Shown piece by piece: positions 56,513 through 64,000 of a stretch of 64,000 nt of DNA. The notes beneath the pieces are model-generated. The model was not told the origin of the DNA and searched no databases. It saw only the letters and a program-made list of their open reading frames with translations. Each line of letters starts with the position of its first letter. Position 1 is the first letter of the stretch. A program made the translations under genes and the position numbers. Source of the stretch: Occallatibacter gabretensis (GTDB lineage: Bacteria; Acidobacteriota; Terriglobia; Terriglobales; Acidobacteriaceae); NCBI RefSeq assembly GCF_001449115.1, contig NZ_LAIJ01000009.1, positions 806,001-870,000 of the forward strand, given 5' to 3'.

Positions 56513-56553
56513 AAATCAGCAGATATGTTTCAGGCTGATTTCGGCTGATTTTT
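56513..56553 (+). promoter_or_regulatory. Hairpin with two alternative 3' arms before trpC
   Basis: The arm AAATCAGC (56513-56520) can pair perfectly with GCTGATTT at 56534-56541 or with a second copy at 56544-56551, which is followed by TT. The two copies form a GGCTGATTTC direct repeat. The second pairing makes a terminator-like hairpin. No Trp-rich leader peptide is visible, so a trp attenuator is only a possibility; it may equally serve the divergent peptidase gene. Confidence 0.4.
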
Positions 56554-56586
56554 CTCGCCAGCCAACCAACGCTTCACATCTCACAC

Positions 56587-57417
56587 ATGACCCAACTCGA
56601 CGCCATCCTCGCCACCACCCGCACCACAGTCGCCGCCGCCAAAGAGCGCGTCCCGGTCTCTAAGCTCGAGCGCCTCGCCGGTCTTCACACCCCGCGCGGC
56701 TGGGCCGCCGCACTACGCCGCGCCGCTGCCGAGAAACCAGCCGTCATCGCTGAAATCAAAAAAGCATCTCCCTCACGCGGCCTCATCCAGCCGGACTTCG
56801 ACGTCGCCCGCATCGCCCGCCAGTATCTCGCCGGCGGCGCGGCGGCACTCTCCGTCCTCACCGACGAGCCATATTTCCAGGGCAGCCTCAGCAATCTCGA
56901 GATCGCCTCTGAAACCGTCCCGCTCCCCTGCCTCCGCAAGGACTTCACCGTAGACGAGTACCAGATCGTCGAGGCCCGCGCGCACCTCGCTGACGCCATC
57001 CTCCTCATCGCCGCCGCACTCACCGATTCCGAGCTGAAGCAGTTCGCCCACACCGCGCACTCGCTCTCCCTCGACGTCCTCGTCGAAGTCCACACCTCGG
57101 AAGAGCTCGACCGCGTCCTCCAATCGCTCGGTGAAAACGGTGCAGACGCTATCGGCGTCAACAACCGCAACCTCAAGACCTTCGAAGTGAGCCTGGAAAC
57201 CTCTCTCGCCCTCATCGCAAACATTCCCGCAAGTACCATCCGCGTCGCCGAAAGCGGTATCAGCACGCCAGAGGACATCGCCCGCCTCCGCACCGCAGGC
57301 TTCGACGCCTTCCTCATCGGCGAAAGCCTGATGCGCCAACCCGACCCCGGCGCAGCCCTCGTGCAGCTGCTGGCGGGCTCTCCTGCCCATCACAAAACCG
57401 CAATCGAGATACAATAG
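56587..57417 (+). CDS. trpC: Indole-3-glycerol phosphate synthase
   Basis: A 276-residue TIM barrel closing the indole ring from CdRP in tryptophan synthesis. ViAEIKKASPSRG appears as VIAEIKKASPSRGLIQ, followed by YLAGGAAALSVLTDEPYFQG, LPCLRKDFTVDEYQ, DAILLIAAAL, GADAIGVNNRNLKTFEV and VAESGISTPEDI, all hallmark segments. It opens the aromatic cluster; the next trp gene, trpF, follows only after an inserted toxin-antitoxin pair. Confidence 0.96.
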   Translation: MTQLDAILATTRTTVAAAKERVPVSKLERLAGLHTPRGWAAALRRAAAEKPAVIAEIKKASPSRGLIQPDFDVARIARQYLAGGAAALSVLTDEPYFQGSLSNLEIASETVPLPCLRKDFTVDEYQIVEARAHLADAILLIAAALTDSELKQFAHTAHSLSLDVLVEVHTSEELDRVLQSLGENGADAIGVNNRNLKTFEVSLETSLALIANIPASTIRVAESGISTPEDIARLRTAGFDAFLIGESLMRQPDPGAALVQLLAGSPAHHKTAIEIQ

Positions 57418-57448
57418 ACTTCACACCACACCGGTTCAGGAGGCGCCA

Positions 57449-57646
57449 ATGGCTACCAATCCCATCAAATCCGACAAGCCGCAGCGCTCCGACTCCTTCA
57501 ACCAAATCGGCCCCAACGTCTCACCCAAACACCGCGCCATCCTCGAAGCCGCTCTGGCAATGAATGATGAAGCTGAATTTCGCGAGCTCCTGATGGCTAT
57601 GCCAAACGTCGGCGAAGACTCCGATTTTGCTCCGGGCCGTGACTGA
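57449..57646 (+). CDS. Probable antitoxin of the adjacent VapC-type toxin
   Basis: A 65-residue hydrophilic protein with an excellent ribosome site (AGGAGG, 7 bases before ATG). It lies 2 bases ahead of a PIN-domain toxin gene. It has no recognised DNA-binding fold; residues 20-50 look helical (NVSPKHRAILEAALAMNDEA). Small proteins of this kind next to VapC are usually the labile antitoxin. The assignment rests on position and size, not on family match. Confidence 0.65.
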   Translation: MATNPIKSDKPQRSDSFNQIGPNVSPKHRAILEAALAMNDEAEFRELLMAMPNVGEDSDFAPGRD

Positions 57647-57648
57647 CG

Positions 57649-58086
57649 GTGTATCTGATCGATACCAATGTCGCGAGTGAATTGCGCCGGGACGTAAAAG
57701 CTGATACGGGTGTCATTCGCTTCTTCAAAGAGGCACATGGAAGTCTCTACATTCCTGTACAAGTTGTCGGTGAGCTGCGATACGGTGTCGAGAGCCTCCG
57801 CAGAAAGGGCGATCTGCTGCAGGCAGGCCGGTTAGACGCGTGGCTGAAGACAACTCTAAAAATCTTTGCTGGAAAAATCCTTAACTTTGATCTCGAATGC
57901 GCACAGATATGGGGGACAATGTCTGCTGCCACGCATCAAAGCGCAATCGATAAGCAGATTGCAGCAGTCGCGCTTTCTTACGGCTTAACCATTGCCACGC
58001 GAAACACAAACGATTTCGCCGGCACAGGTGCCCAGGTCCTGAACCCTTTTGAAGCCGACGCGCCCCAAACTGAATCCCTTCTCTGA
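57649..58086 (+). CDS. vapC: VapC-type PIN-domain ribonuclease toxin
   Basis: A 145-residue PIN-domain protein, expected to cleave tRNA or rRNA when free of antitoxin. The acidic Mg-binding residues are visible: YLIDTNVASELRR (first Asp), PVQVVGELRYGV (Glu), SAIDKQIAAVALSYG (Asp) and ATRNTNDFAGTG (Asp). Start is GTG at 57649. The gene ends 1 base before the trpF start, so it is embedded in the trp operon and may be cotranscribed with it. Confidence 0.9.
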   Translation: MYLIDTNVASELRRDVKADTGVIRFFKEAHGSLYIPVQVVGELRYGVESLRRKGDLLQAGRLDAWLKTTLKIFAGKILNFDLECAQIWGTMSAATHQSAIDKQIAAVALSYGLTIATRNTNDFAGTGAQVLNPFEADAPQTESLL

Positions 58087-58087
58087 C

Positions 58088-58747
58088 ATGAGCCTCTGGA
58101 TCAAAATCTGCGGCAACACCAGCCTCGAAGACGCGCTCCTCGCCGTCAATGCGGGAGCCGACGCCGTCGGTTTCGTCTTCGCGCCTAGCCCCCGCCGCGT
58201 CACAGTGGATCAAGTCGCAGAAATCACCCCACACCTACCCACCACGCTGGAGAAGATCGGCGTATTCGTCGATGCCTCAATCGACGAGATCGTCTCCACC
58301 ATCCGCGCCAGCTCGCTCACCGGAGTCCAGCTTCATTCGCGATCCGGACCACAAACACCCGCACAGCTCCGCGCAGAATTCGGCCCCGCCCTTCGCATTC
58401 TCCGCGTCGTCCACTTCGGCCCGCAAGCCGCCGAGCAGTCCTCAGCCTTCGCCTCCGACCCCAACACCGACGCCATCCTCGTCGATTCCCGCACCGCCAC
58501 AGCCGTAGGCGGCACCGGCATCACCTTCGACTGGACCGAAGCCGCCACCACCCTCTTCCAAAACGCAAGGGACCGTAAGGTCGTCGTAGCCGGCGGCCTC
58601 AACCCCGCCAACGTGACCGAAGCCATCGCCACCCTCCGCCCCTGGGGCGTAGATGTGGTCAGCGGCGTAGAATCCGCACCCGGTCGCAAAGACCCCGCCA
58701 AAGTCCGCGACTTCATCACCAACGCCCGCGCAGCGAAATCGCATTGA
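58088..58747 (+). CDS. trpF: Phosphoribosylanthranilate isomerase
   Basis: A 219-residue TIM barrel catalysing the Amadori rearrangement of PRA to CdRP, one step before TrpC. The catalytic Cys lies in WIKICGNTSLEDAL and the Asp in the segment AILVDSRTA; GADAVGFVFAPSPRRV, GVQLHSRSG and VAGGLNPANVTEAI, GVDVVSGVES are typical. The ATG at 58088 is chosen because the longer frame would overlap the toxin gene and lacks family match. Confidence 0.95.
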   Translation: MSLWIKICGNTSLEDALLAVNAGADAVGFVFAPSPRRVTVDQVAEITPHLPTTLEKIGVFVDASIDEIVSTIRASSLTGVQLHSRSGPQTPAQLRAEFGPALRILRVVHFGPQAAEQSSAFASDPNTDAILVDSRTATAVGGTGITFDWTEAATTLFQNARDRKVVVAGGLNPANVTEAIATLRPWGVDVVSGVESAPGRKDPAKVRDFITNARAAKSH

Positions 58748-58789
58748 GAGCATCGCTATCCCGCCCCTCGCATGACCTAAAATAGCTCG

Positions 58790-59710
58790 ATGCTCGAAGT
58801 TCAGCGCGTGGATCTGGTCGGTGTGGGCCTCAATGCAACCGACACACTCATCCCATTGAAGCAATTCCCCGTCAGCGGCTCCAAGGTTGAGTACGAATGC
58901 GCAACCGTAATGGCTGGCGGCCAGGCTGCCACAACGGTAGCTGCATGCCAGACATGGGGCCTTCCCTCGCGGTACGTAGGAAAACTTGGCCGCGATGATG
59001 CCGCCCGCTTACACGAAAGAGAGTTTGAGCGGCTTGGAGTAGATGCCCGGCTGGTATATGCGCAGGAGGGAGCAAGCCCGCGCTCGATGATTCTCGTGGA
59101 CGCTTCCGGAGAGCGCACGGTGATCTGTCAGCGTGACCCGCGTCTACGCCTGCAACCGCATGAGATCAAGCGCGAGTGGGTGACCGCTGCGCGCCTGCTC
59201 CACATCGACGGCTTCGATACAGAAGCCGCAATCCAGGCAGCCCGCTGGGCACATGAAGCAGGCGTTCTCGTCGTGGCCGACCTCGATGAGGATTACGAAG
59301 GAATCTATGACCTTCTACCTCTCATCGACTACCTGATCGTAAGCCGCGACTTCCCACTCAAGATCACCGGCGATCACGATCTGCACCGTTCACTAAAAGA
59401 GTTGCACACCCGGTTCAACTGTAAGTTGACCGCTGCAACTCTTGGGCCGGATGGCGTGCTCGCCTGGGATGGCAATGAGATCCATGACCGACGCGCCTAC
59501 TGCGTTCCCACAGTGGATACAACAGGCGCGGGCGATATCTTTCACGCCGGATTCATCTACGGCCTGCTGAGCGGCTGGGAGCTCGATCGCGAGCTCGATT
59601 TTGCATGTGCAGCAGCCGCCATCAACTGCAAGTTTGCCGGCGCACGCGGAGGCATTCAAGACGTGGAAGCAATCGAACAGTTGATGCAAAGCGGCGAACG
59701 ATACCGCTGA
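58790..59710 (+). CDS. PfkB-family carbohydrate kinase
   Basis: A 306-residue ribokinase-like sugar kinase. VDLVGVGLNATDTLIPL and AGGQAATTVAACQTWG make the substrate side, and the anion hole/catalytic motif is VDTTGAGDIFHAGFIYGLL with the base Asp. It has no obvious role in tryptophan synthesis. The substrate is unknown; similar proteins act on ribose, fructose or nucleosides. It starts 42 bases after trpF and interrupts the trp cluster. Confidence 0.9.
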   Translation: MLEVQRVDLVGVGLNATDTLIPLKQFPVSGSKVEYECATVMAGGQAATTVAACQTWGLPSRYVGKLGRDDAARLHEREFERLGVDARLVYAQEGASPRSMILVDASGERTVICQRDPRLRLQPHEIKREWVTAARLLHIDGFDTEAAIQAARWAHEAGVLVVADLDEDYEGIYDLLPLIDYLIVSRDFPLKITGDHDLHRSLKELHTRFNCKLTAATLGPDGVLAWDGNEIHDRRAYCVPTVDTTGAGDIFHAGFIYGLLSGWELDRELDFACAAAAINCKFAGARGGIQDVEAIEQLMQSGERYR

Positions 59711-59982
59711 TCCAGGCCATGATCCACAGTAGAGAATCTTAGTTTATGCAAAAGTAGGTAGCACCCTGCGATGGAAGCGGGAATCGCTCATCATGGCTGA
59801 ATGATTGAGGAAATGATTAAGCTGCTGGATGCGCGGTCGATTCTCTATGGGTTAAGGTAAATAGCCTAATTAAGTATCGCATTATACACATTTTTCATCG
59901 CGGAATTGTGGAAAAGGTAGGCATAAAGTAGTAAACTATGCATACAGCGAGTTCGCCAAATGTTCGCCAATCGAGGTTATCC
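59711..59982. other. AT-rich spacer before the Panacea gene
   Basis: No gene is well supported. A 19-codon frame at 59801-59860 without ribosome site was judged unlikely. Composition drops towards AT compared with the flanking trp genes, which suggests that the module at 59.9-60.9 kb was acquired. A promoter for the next gene is likely near 59905-59935 but not clear enough to mark. Confidence 0.4.
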
Positions 59983-60492
59983 ATGTCCTATCCGGCAACC
60001 GTAATTGCGAATGAAGTTGTCGTGCTTGCATTGCAGCGCAAGATCAGCCTCACTCCACTTAAGTTGCAAAAGCTTGTCTACTTCGCCCACGGTTGGTGCC
60101 TTGCCCTAACCGAAAAGCCGCTTGTTTCTGACTCGGTCGAGGCATGGCAATACGGACCCGTGATTCCGTCGATCTACCATGAATTCAAGAATTGTGGGAA
60201 TAACCAAATTGAAGCACCGGCTGGCGGGGAGTTTCGCTACATTGGCAGGGGAAAATTTGTTAAGACCGCAAATACGTTGGAGCATTATCCCGACACTGAA
60301 GAACGGCAAGAAGCTAGAGAGATCATTACCAAGATTCTCGAAACCTACGGGCAATTCTCGGGAGCTAAGCTTTCTAATGCCACGCACATGGCCGACTCCC
60401 CATGGCAACAGGTTTATACCGAAGGAAGCCGACACCAGGTTATCTCAAACGACTTAATCAAAGAATATTTCAAGAGGCTTGCGAGTGCCTGA
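59983..60492 (+). CDS. Panacea-domain (DUF4065/SocA-like) antitoxin
   Basis: A 169-residue protein of the Panacea/GepA/SocA family. The hallmark segments are SLTPLKLQKLVYFAHGWCLAL, SVEAWQYGPVIPSIYHEFK and, later, ATHMADSPWQQVY. Panacea proteins neutralise very diverse toxins encoded beside them, several of which are small membrane proteins. The gene overlaps by 8 bases a frame for a small membrane protein (frameshifted here), so the two looked like a toxin-antitoxin pair. An upstream ATG at 59938 would add 15 residues. Lower GC than its neighbours suggests transfer. Confidence 0.88.
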   Translation: MSYPATVIANEVVVLALQRKISLTPLKLQKLVYFAHGWCLALTEKPLVSDSVEAWQYGPVIPSIYHEFKNCGNNQIEAPAGGEFRYIGRGKFVKTANTLEHYPDTEERQEAREIITKILETYGQFSGAKLSNATHMADSPWQQVYTEGSRHQVISNDLIKEYFKRLASA

Positions 60493-60864
60493 GAAAAATC
60501 AATCGCAAGCCCTTTTTAAACTCAAACTAGACACAATAAGTGCCTCCTCCCTTGAGCACGTTCCTGAAGACCCAGACGATTGTACGACCCAAGAGCAGCT
60601 CGAGATTTTAAGGCAAAGAGAAGTAGTGAAGTAGTAAGGAGCTTCGCTCAAGATACCGGGGAACGGAAAAAATACGCTAAGCGAATTTTCGGCTTAACTT
60701 GCATTTGGGTTGTCGGAATCTATGCTCTGCTTCTCTTACAAGGTTTTGGATATAAAGGGTTTCATTTATCTGACCAAATATTATTAGCAGCCATCGGAAG
60801 CACTACCGCAAATATCATTGGCGTTTTCCTGATTGTCACTCGCTACTTCTTCCCAAAGAAATAA
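60485..60864 (+). pseudogene. Membrane partner of the Panacea protein, broken by an 8-bp tandem duplication
   Basis: A GTG at 60485, overlapping the Panacea stop, opens a frame that ends at TAG 60632-60634 after 49 codons. The continuation lies in another frame to TAA 60864 and holds two membrane helices (LTCIWVVGIYALLLLQGFGY and ANIIGVFLIVTRYF). At the break GAAGTAGT stands twice in tandem (60620-60627, 60628-60635). Removing one copy restores one frame of about 123 codons reading REVVRSFAQDTGERKKYAKR. The protein would be a cytoplasmic N-terminal part plus two helices, a plausible membrane toxin or partner. Alternatively a separate ORF starts at TTG 60580. Confidence 0.75.
60620..60635. repeat. 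8-bp tandem duplication
   Basis: GAAGTAGT occurs twice head-to-tail inside the Panacea partner gene. The second copy shifts the frame. Such short tandem copies can arise and revert by replication slippage. Confidence 0.85.
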
Positions 60865-60980
60865 TTCCTTATGTATTCAAACTGACCCACTACCCAAAAG
60901 TGCGCCAAGAATAAGGCACCAGCCTCCGGCGATACACTGGAGATTCGTTCCCTTCGGGCAGAAGCGAGGAGGCGCAGCTC

Positions 60981-62210
60981 ATGGCATCGGTTATTCTTCC
61001 ATCCGCACCATCCGAATCGCGCCCCGGCCGCTTCGGCATCTACGGCGGCCGCTACGTGCCGGAGACGCTCATGGCCGCACTCGTCGAACTTGAGCGCGAA
61101 TACGAATCCGCCAAAGCCGACGCCGCCTTCCAAACCGAGCTAGCCGACCTGCTCCGCGACTTCGCCGGCCGCCCCACGCCGCTTTATTTCTGCAAGCGCC
61201 TCACGGAACAGCTCGGCGGCGCAAAAATCTACCTTAAGCGCGAAGACCTGCTCCACACCGGCGCGCACAAAATCAACAACTCGCTCGCCCAGGGCCTACT
61301 CGCCAAACGCATGGGCAAGCAGCGCATTATCGCGGAAACCGGCGCAGGCCAGCACGGCGTCGCCACAGCCTCCGTCTGCGCGCATCTTGGCCTCGAATGC
61401 ATCATCTACATGGGCGAAGTCGACATGGAGCGCCAACACCTCAACGTGCTCCGCATGAAGCTCCTCGGCGCGGAAGTCCGCGGCGTCTCCTCCGGATCAA
61501 AGACCCTCAAGGACGCCATCAGTGAAGCCATGCGCGACTGGGTCACCAACGTCCGCACCACGTACTATATTCTCGGCTCGGCCCTGGGCGCGCACCCTTA
61601 CCCCACCATGGTCCGCGACTTCCAGCGCTGCATCAGCCGCGAAATGAAGCAGCAGATCATCGAGAAGGAAGGCCGCCTGCCCACCGCCATCATCGCCTGC
61701 GTCGGCGGCGGCTCCAACGCCATCGGCGCATTCTACGAGTTCATCCCGGACCGCGACGTCCGCCTCATCGGCGTAGAAGCCGGCGGCCGCGGCTCGGCTC
61801 TCGGCGAACACGCCGCCCGCTTCTCCGGCGGCAATCCCGGCGTATTGCAAGGAACCTTCTCCTACGTCCTCCAGGATGAAAACGGCCAGATCGCGCTGAC
61901 CCATTCCGTCTCCGCCGGCCTCGATTACGCCTCTATCGGCCCGGAGCACGCCATGCTCCATGACACCAAACGCGCCGAGTACACCTCCCGCACCGACGCA
62001 GAAGCTCTCGACGCCCTCGTCAAGCTCTCTCGCACAGAAGGCATCCTGCCCGCACTCGAATCCGCCCACGCCGTGGCCGAAGCTCTCGTGCTAGCTCCCA
62101 GGCTCACCCCGCGTGACATACTGGTGGTGAACCTCTCCGGACGCGGCGACAAGGACATGGGCATCATCGCTCAGGAACTGCATCTGGACTCGCACCCGGG
62201 GGAGGCCTAG
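60981..62210 (+). CDS. trpB: Tryptophan synthase beta chain
   Basis: A 409-residue PLP enzyme condensing indole with serine to tryptophan. The PLP lysine is K97 in [26 protein letters not shown] (catalytic Glu), [34 protein letters not shown] (phosphate loop) and LSGRGDKDM are typical, and the N terminus [15 protein letters not shown] is standard. It restarts the trp cluster after the inserted genes and is followed by trpA after 10 bases. Confidence 0.97.
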   Translation: MASVILPSAPSESRPGRFGIYGGRYVPETLMAALVELEREYESAKADAAFQTELADLLRDFAGRPTPLYFCKRLTEQLGGAKIYLKREDLLHTGAHKINNSLAQGLLAKRMGKQRIIAETGAGQHGVATASVCAHLGLECIIYMGEVDMERQHLNVLRMKLLGAEVRGVSSGSKTLKDAISEAMRDWVTNVRTTYYILGSALGAHPYPTMVRDFQRCISREMKQQIIEKEGRLPTAIIACVGGGSNAIGAFYEFIPDRDVRLIGVEAGGRGSALGEHAARFSGGNPGVLQGTFSYVLQDENGQIALTHSVSAGLDYASIGPEHAMLHDTKRAEYTSRTDAEALDALVKLSRTEGILPALESAHAVAEALVLAPRLTPRDILVVNLSGRGDKDMGIIAQELHLDSHPGEA

Positions 62211-62220
62211 TTCTCAGCCG

Positions 62221-63030
62221 ATGCCGATCAAGTTCCAATCTAAGCCGGGCCTCGTCATCTATCTCACCGCTGGCGACCCATCGTTAGAAGCCACCCACGC
62301 CATTGCTCTCGAAGCCATTGACGCCGGCGCTGACGTCATCGAGCTCGGCGTCCCTTTCAGCGATCCTCTCGCCGACGGCCCCGTAATTCAGCGTGCTTCT
62401 GAGCGCGCCCTCGCACGTGGCACCACGCTTAAAGATGTCCTCGTCCTGGCCAAACAAATCCGCACCGCCCGCCCGCAAGCTGGCCTCGTCATCTTCACGT
62501 ATCTCAATCCCATCCTGCGCTACGGCCTCGCGAAATTCGCGGACGATGCCAAAGCCGCCGGAGCTGACGGCGTCCTCGTCACCGACATCATCGTGGAAGA
62601 AGCCTCAGACGCAACCTCGAATCTGCTCGCCGAGCTCGACCGCGTCTCGCTCGCGCCCATCTTTCTCGCCGCGCCCACCAGCCCCGACGACCGCCTCGAA
62701 GCTATCGCCGCACACAGCAAGGGTTTCATCTACGCCATCTCCCGCACCGGCATCACCGGCAAGCAACAGAGTCTCACCGGCGACGCGCAGTCTCTCGTCG
62801 CCCGTATCCGTCGATGGAGCACGCTGCCTGTGGCCGTAGGATTTGGCATCTCAAACGCCACGCATGTGGCGCAGGTAGCAGAGTTCGCCGATGCGGCGGT
62901 CATTGGCAGCGCGATTGTGGAGCTGATCGAGCGGTCCGCTCCGGAAGATAAATCCGGCCACGCGCAAGCAGCTGCCGTTGCCCGATTTATCAAGGGTCTG
63001 CGCCAACCCGAAGCGGCGCTGACCCGGTAA
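62221..63030 (+). CDS. trpA: Tryptophan synthase alpha chain
   Basis: A 269-residue TIM barrel cleaving indole-3-glycerol phosphate and channelling indole to TrpB. The catalytic pair is E41 in DVIELGVPFSDPLADGPVIQ and D52 of the same stretch. GVLVTDIIVEEA, FLAAPTSPDDRL, FIYAISRTGITGKQ and VAVGFGISNATHV are family segments. It forms the alpha2-beta2 complex with the preceding gene product. Confidence 0.96.
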   Translation: MPIKFQSKPGLVIYLTAGDPSLEATHAIALEAIDAGADVIELGVPFSDPLADGPVIQRASERALARGTTLKDVLVLAKQIRTARPQAGLVIFTYLNPILRYGLAKFADDAKAAGADGVLVTDIIVEEASDATSNLLAELDRVSLAPIFLAAPTSPDDRLEAIAAHSKGFIYAISRTGITGKQQSLTGDAQSLVARIRRWSTLPVAVGFGISNATHVAQVAEFADAAVIGSAIVELIERSAPEDKSGHAQAAAVARFIKGLRQPEAALTR

Positions 63031-63121
63031 AAACAATCAACGCTCACGCTGAACTGTATTTCAACTTCCGTTCCGCGCCTATGTGCGAAGCATCGCGCAT
63101 AGGCGCTTATTGAGGACAAGC

Positions 63122-63466
63122 ATGACGCTCGAAGAACTGCGGAAACGCATCGATGAACTGGATCAGCAACTCGTAGCCGCGCTCAATGAGCGCGCCAAGG
63201 CCGCCATTCTCGTTGGCCATCTCAAAGCCGCCACTTCGCTGCCGGTCTATGAGCCGGCACGCGAGAAACTGGTCCTCCAGAATGTGCGTTCGCACAACAA
63301 CGGCCCGTTACCGGACGTTGAGCTCACGCACATCTACGAGCGCATCATCGACGTTATGCGCGCCCTCCAGCGGAACGAGTTGGCTTCCGAAAGAAATGCC
63401 CAGGCACAAAAGGGAACTGGGCCCGCCACCGGCGCACAGGCGCCTGAGACAGGGAACAAGCAATGA
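63122..63466 (+). CDS. Chorismate mutase (AroQ class)
   Basis: A 114-residue all-helical chorismate mutase, rearranging chorismate to prephenate at the branch to phenylalanine and tyrosine. TLEELRKRIDELDQQLVAALNERAKAA carries the conserved Arg and ILVGHLKAA, VYEPAREKLVLQNV and the IYERIIDVMRALQ helix follow. The ATG at 63122 gives the normal start. It overlaps the DAHP synthase gene by 4 bases, and the two enzymes are known to form a regulated complex in several bacteria. Confidence 0.92.
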   Translation: MTLEELRKRIDELDQQLVAALNERAKAAILVGHLKAATSLPVYEPAREKLVLQNVRSHNNGPLPDVELTHIYERIIDVMRALQRNELASERNAQAQKGTGPATGAQAPETGNKQ

Positions 63467-64000
63467 TCGTAGCAATGCAGGAAAGCGCAACCGAAGAGCA
63501 GATCGACAATGTCATCGAGGTTATGACAGAAGCCGGCGTGGGCGTCCATCGCACCACCGGCTCCTCGCAAACCATCCTCGCCGGCGTCGGCCCCACCGCC
63601 AAGGTCGATCTCGCCCAGTTTGAAAACATGCCGGGCGTCGAGCACGTCCATCGCATCAGCTCGCCTTACAAGCTCGCTGGCCGCGGCTTCCGCCCGGAAG
63701 GCACCATCGTCGAGTTCCGCAACGGCGTCAAAATCGGCGGCGAGCAGGTCGCCGTCATGGCCGGGCCTTGCTCGATTGAAAATAGGGACCAGATATTCGA
63801 AACCGCCCGCCGCGTCAAACTCGCCGGCGGCAGCTTCCTTCGCGGCGGAGCCTTCAAGCCCCGCTCCTCACCCTATGCCTTCCAGGGCCTCGGCATCCCC
63901 GGCCTTCGGCTCATGCGCGAAGCCGCAGACGCGCACGGCCTGCTCGTCGTCAGTGAAGTCATGGAAATCTCGCAGATCGAACCCATGTTTTCACTCGTCG
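63463..64000 (+). CDS. 3-deoxy-7-phosphoheptulonate synthase (type I-beta), partial
   Basis: The gene starts at ATG 63463 and runs off the window end, leaving about 179 residues. It makes DAHP from PEP and erythrose 4-phosphate, the entry of the shikimate pathway. An N-terminal regulatory ferredoxin-like domain (IVAMQESATEEQIDNVIEVM) is followed by the barrel with VAVMAGPCSIENRDQ (PEP site) and FLRGGAFKPRSSPYAFQGLG. The coupling to chorismate mutase by overlap suggests feedback control by prephenate or aromatic amino acids. Confidence 0.95.
   Translation, partial: MIVAMQESATEEQIDNVIEVMTEAGVGVHRTTGSSQTILAGVGPTAKVDLAQFENMPGVEHVHRISSPYKLAGRGFRPEGTIVEFRNGVKIGGEQVAVMAGPCSIENRDQIFETARRVKLAGGSFLRGGAFKPRSSPYAFQGLGIPGLRLMREAADAHGLLVVSEVMEISQIEPMFSLV

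Noticed and set aside
59801..59860. 19-codon frame (IEEMIKLLDARSILYGLR)
   Set aside because: No ribosome site and too short; could be a remnant but cannot be supported.

Overview
The window is GC-rich, densely packed bacterial chromosome. The gene set points to an acidobacterium of the Terriglobia (Acidobacteriaceae-like). The signs are a CRTAC1-type FG-GAP/ASPIC-UnbV protein, a large parallel-beta-helix protein with six Ig-like repeats, MetA/neuromedin-U-like outer-membrane proteins, a UBP-type zinc-finger protein after glpKD, EgtB/EgtD, and many secreted proteins ending their signal peptides in A-x-A-Q. This placement is inference from gene content, with no marker rRNA in the window.

Layout. 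0-11 kb: ABC ATPase plus a permease fused to a CPBP protease, the beta-helix/Ig protein, an outer-membrane barrel, an aldehyde dehydrogenase and a ClC channel. 11-14 kb: gene-poor, AT-rich in places, with REP-like and terminator hairpins, a barrel protein with a 40-residue membrane partner, and decayed reading frames. 14-17.3 kb: glpK-glpD and a UBP zinc finger. 17.3-26.8 kb: secreted and membrane proteins, tRNA-Arg(CCG), a Cys-rich/Met-rich pair possibly tied to copper, the CRTAC1 protein, and a secreted protein whose signal peptide is cut off by an in-frame TAG. 26.9-31.2 kb: a TPP riboswitch followed by TonB receptor, small-molecule kinase and PnuC-family transporter, read here as a thiamine uptake and salvage operon. 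31.2-39.9 kb (minus strand): histidine operon hisI-G-D-C-B-H-F-A, then an aminotransferase and a 2-hydroxyacid dehydrogenase. It is preceded by a histidine-rich leader peptide and attenuator that no ORF call would show. 40-54.3 kb: DUF5666 and TPR proteins, egtB-egtD (ergothioneine), DMT exporter, fibronectin-like lipoprotein, FAH hydrolase, GH27 alpha-galactosidase, nadD, an alpha/beta hydrolase, AtzE/AtzG-like amidase pair and a SpoIIE-type phosphatase. 54.5-64 kb: tRNA with CAT anticodon (probably tRNA-Ile2), M28 peptidase, and the aromatic amino-acid cluster trpC-trpF-trpB-trpA-chorismate mutase-DAHP synthase. This cluster is interrupted by a VapC-type toxin-antitoxin pair, a PfkB kinase and a Panacea-domain antitoxin-like gene with a frameshifted membrane partner.

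Most interesting signals: (1) a complete classical attenuator ahead of the his operon, with seven His codons, an antiterminator pairing and an intrinsic terminator; (2) the TPP-riboswitch thiamine operon with a visible Shine-Dalgarno-sequestering hairpin and a candidate thiamine kinase; (3) a Panacea-linked membrane protein broken by a precise 8-bp tandem duplication; (4) two toxin-antitoxin-like modules embedded in the trp cluster. No CRISPR array, rRNA, transposase or phage gene was seen.
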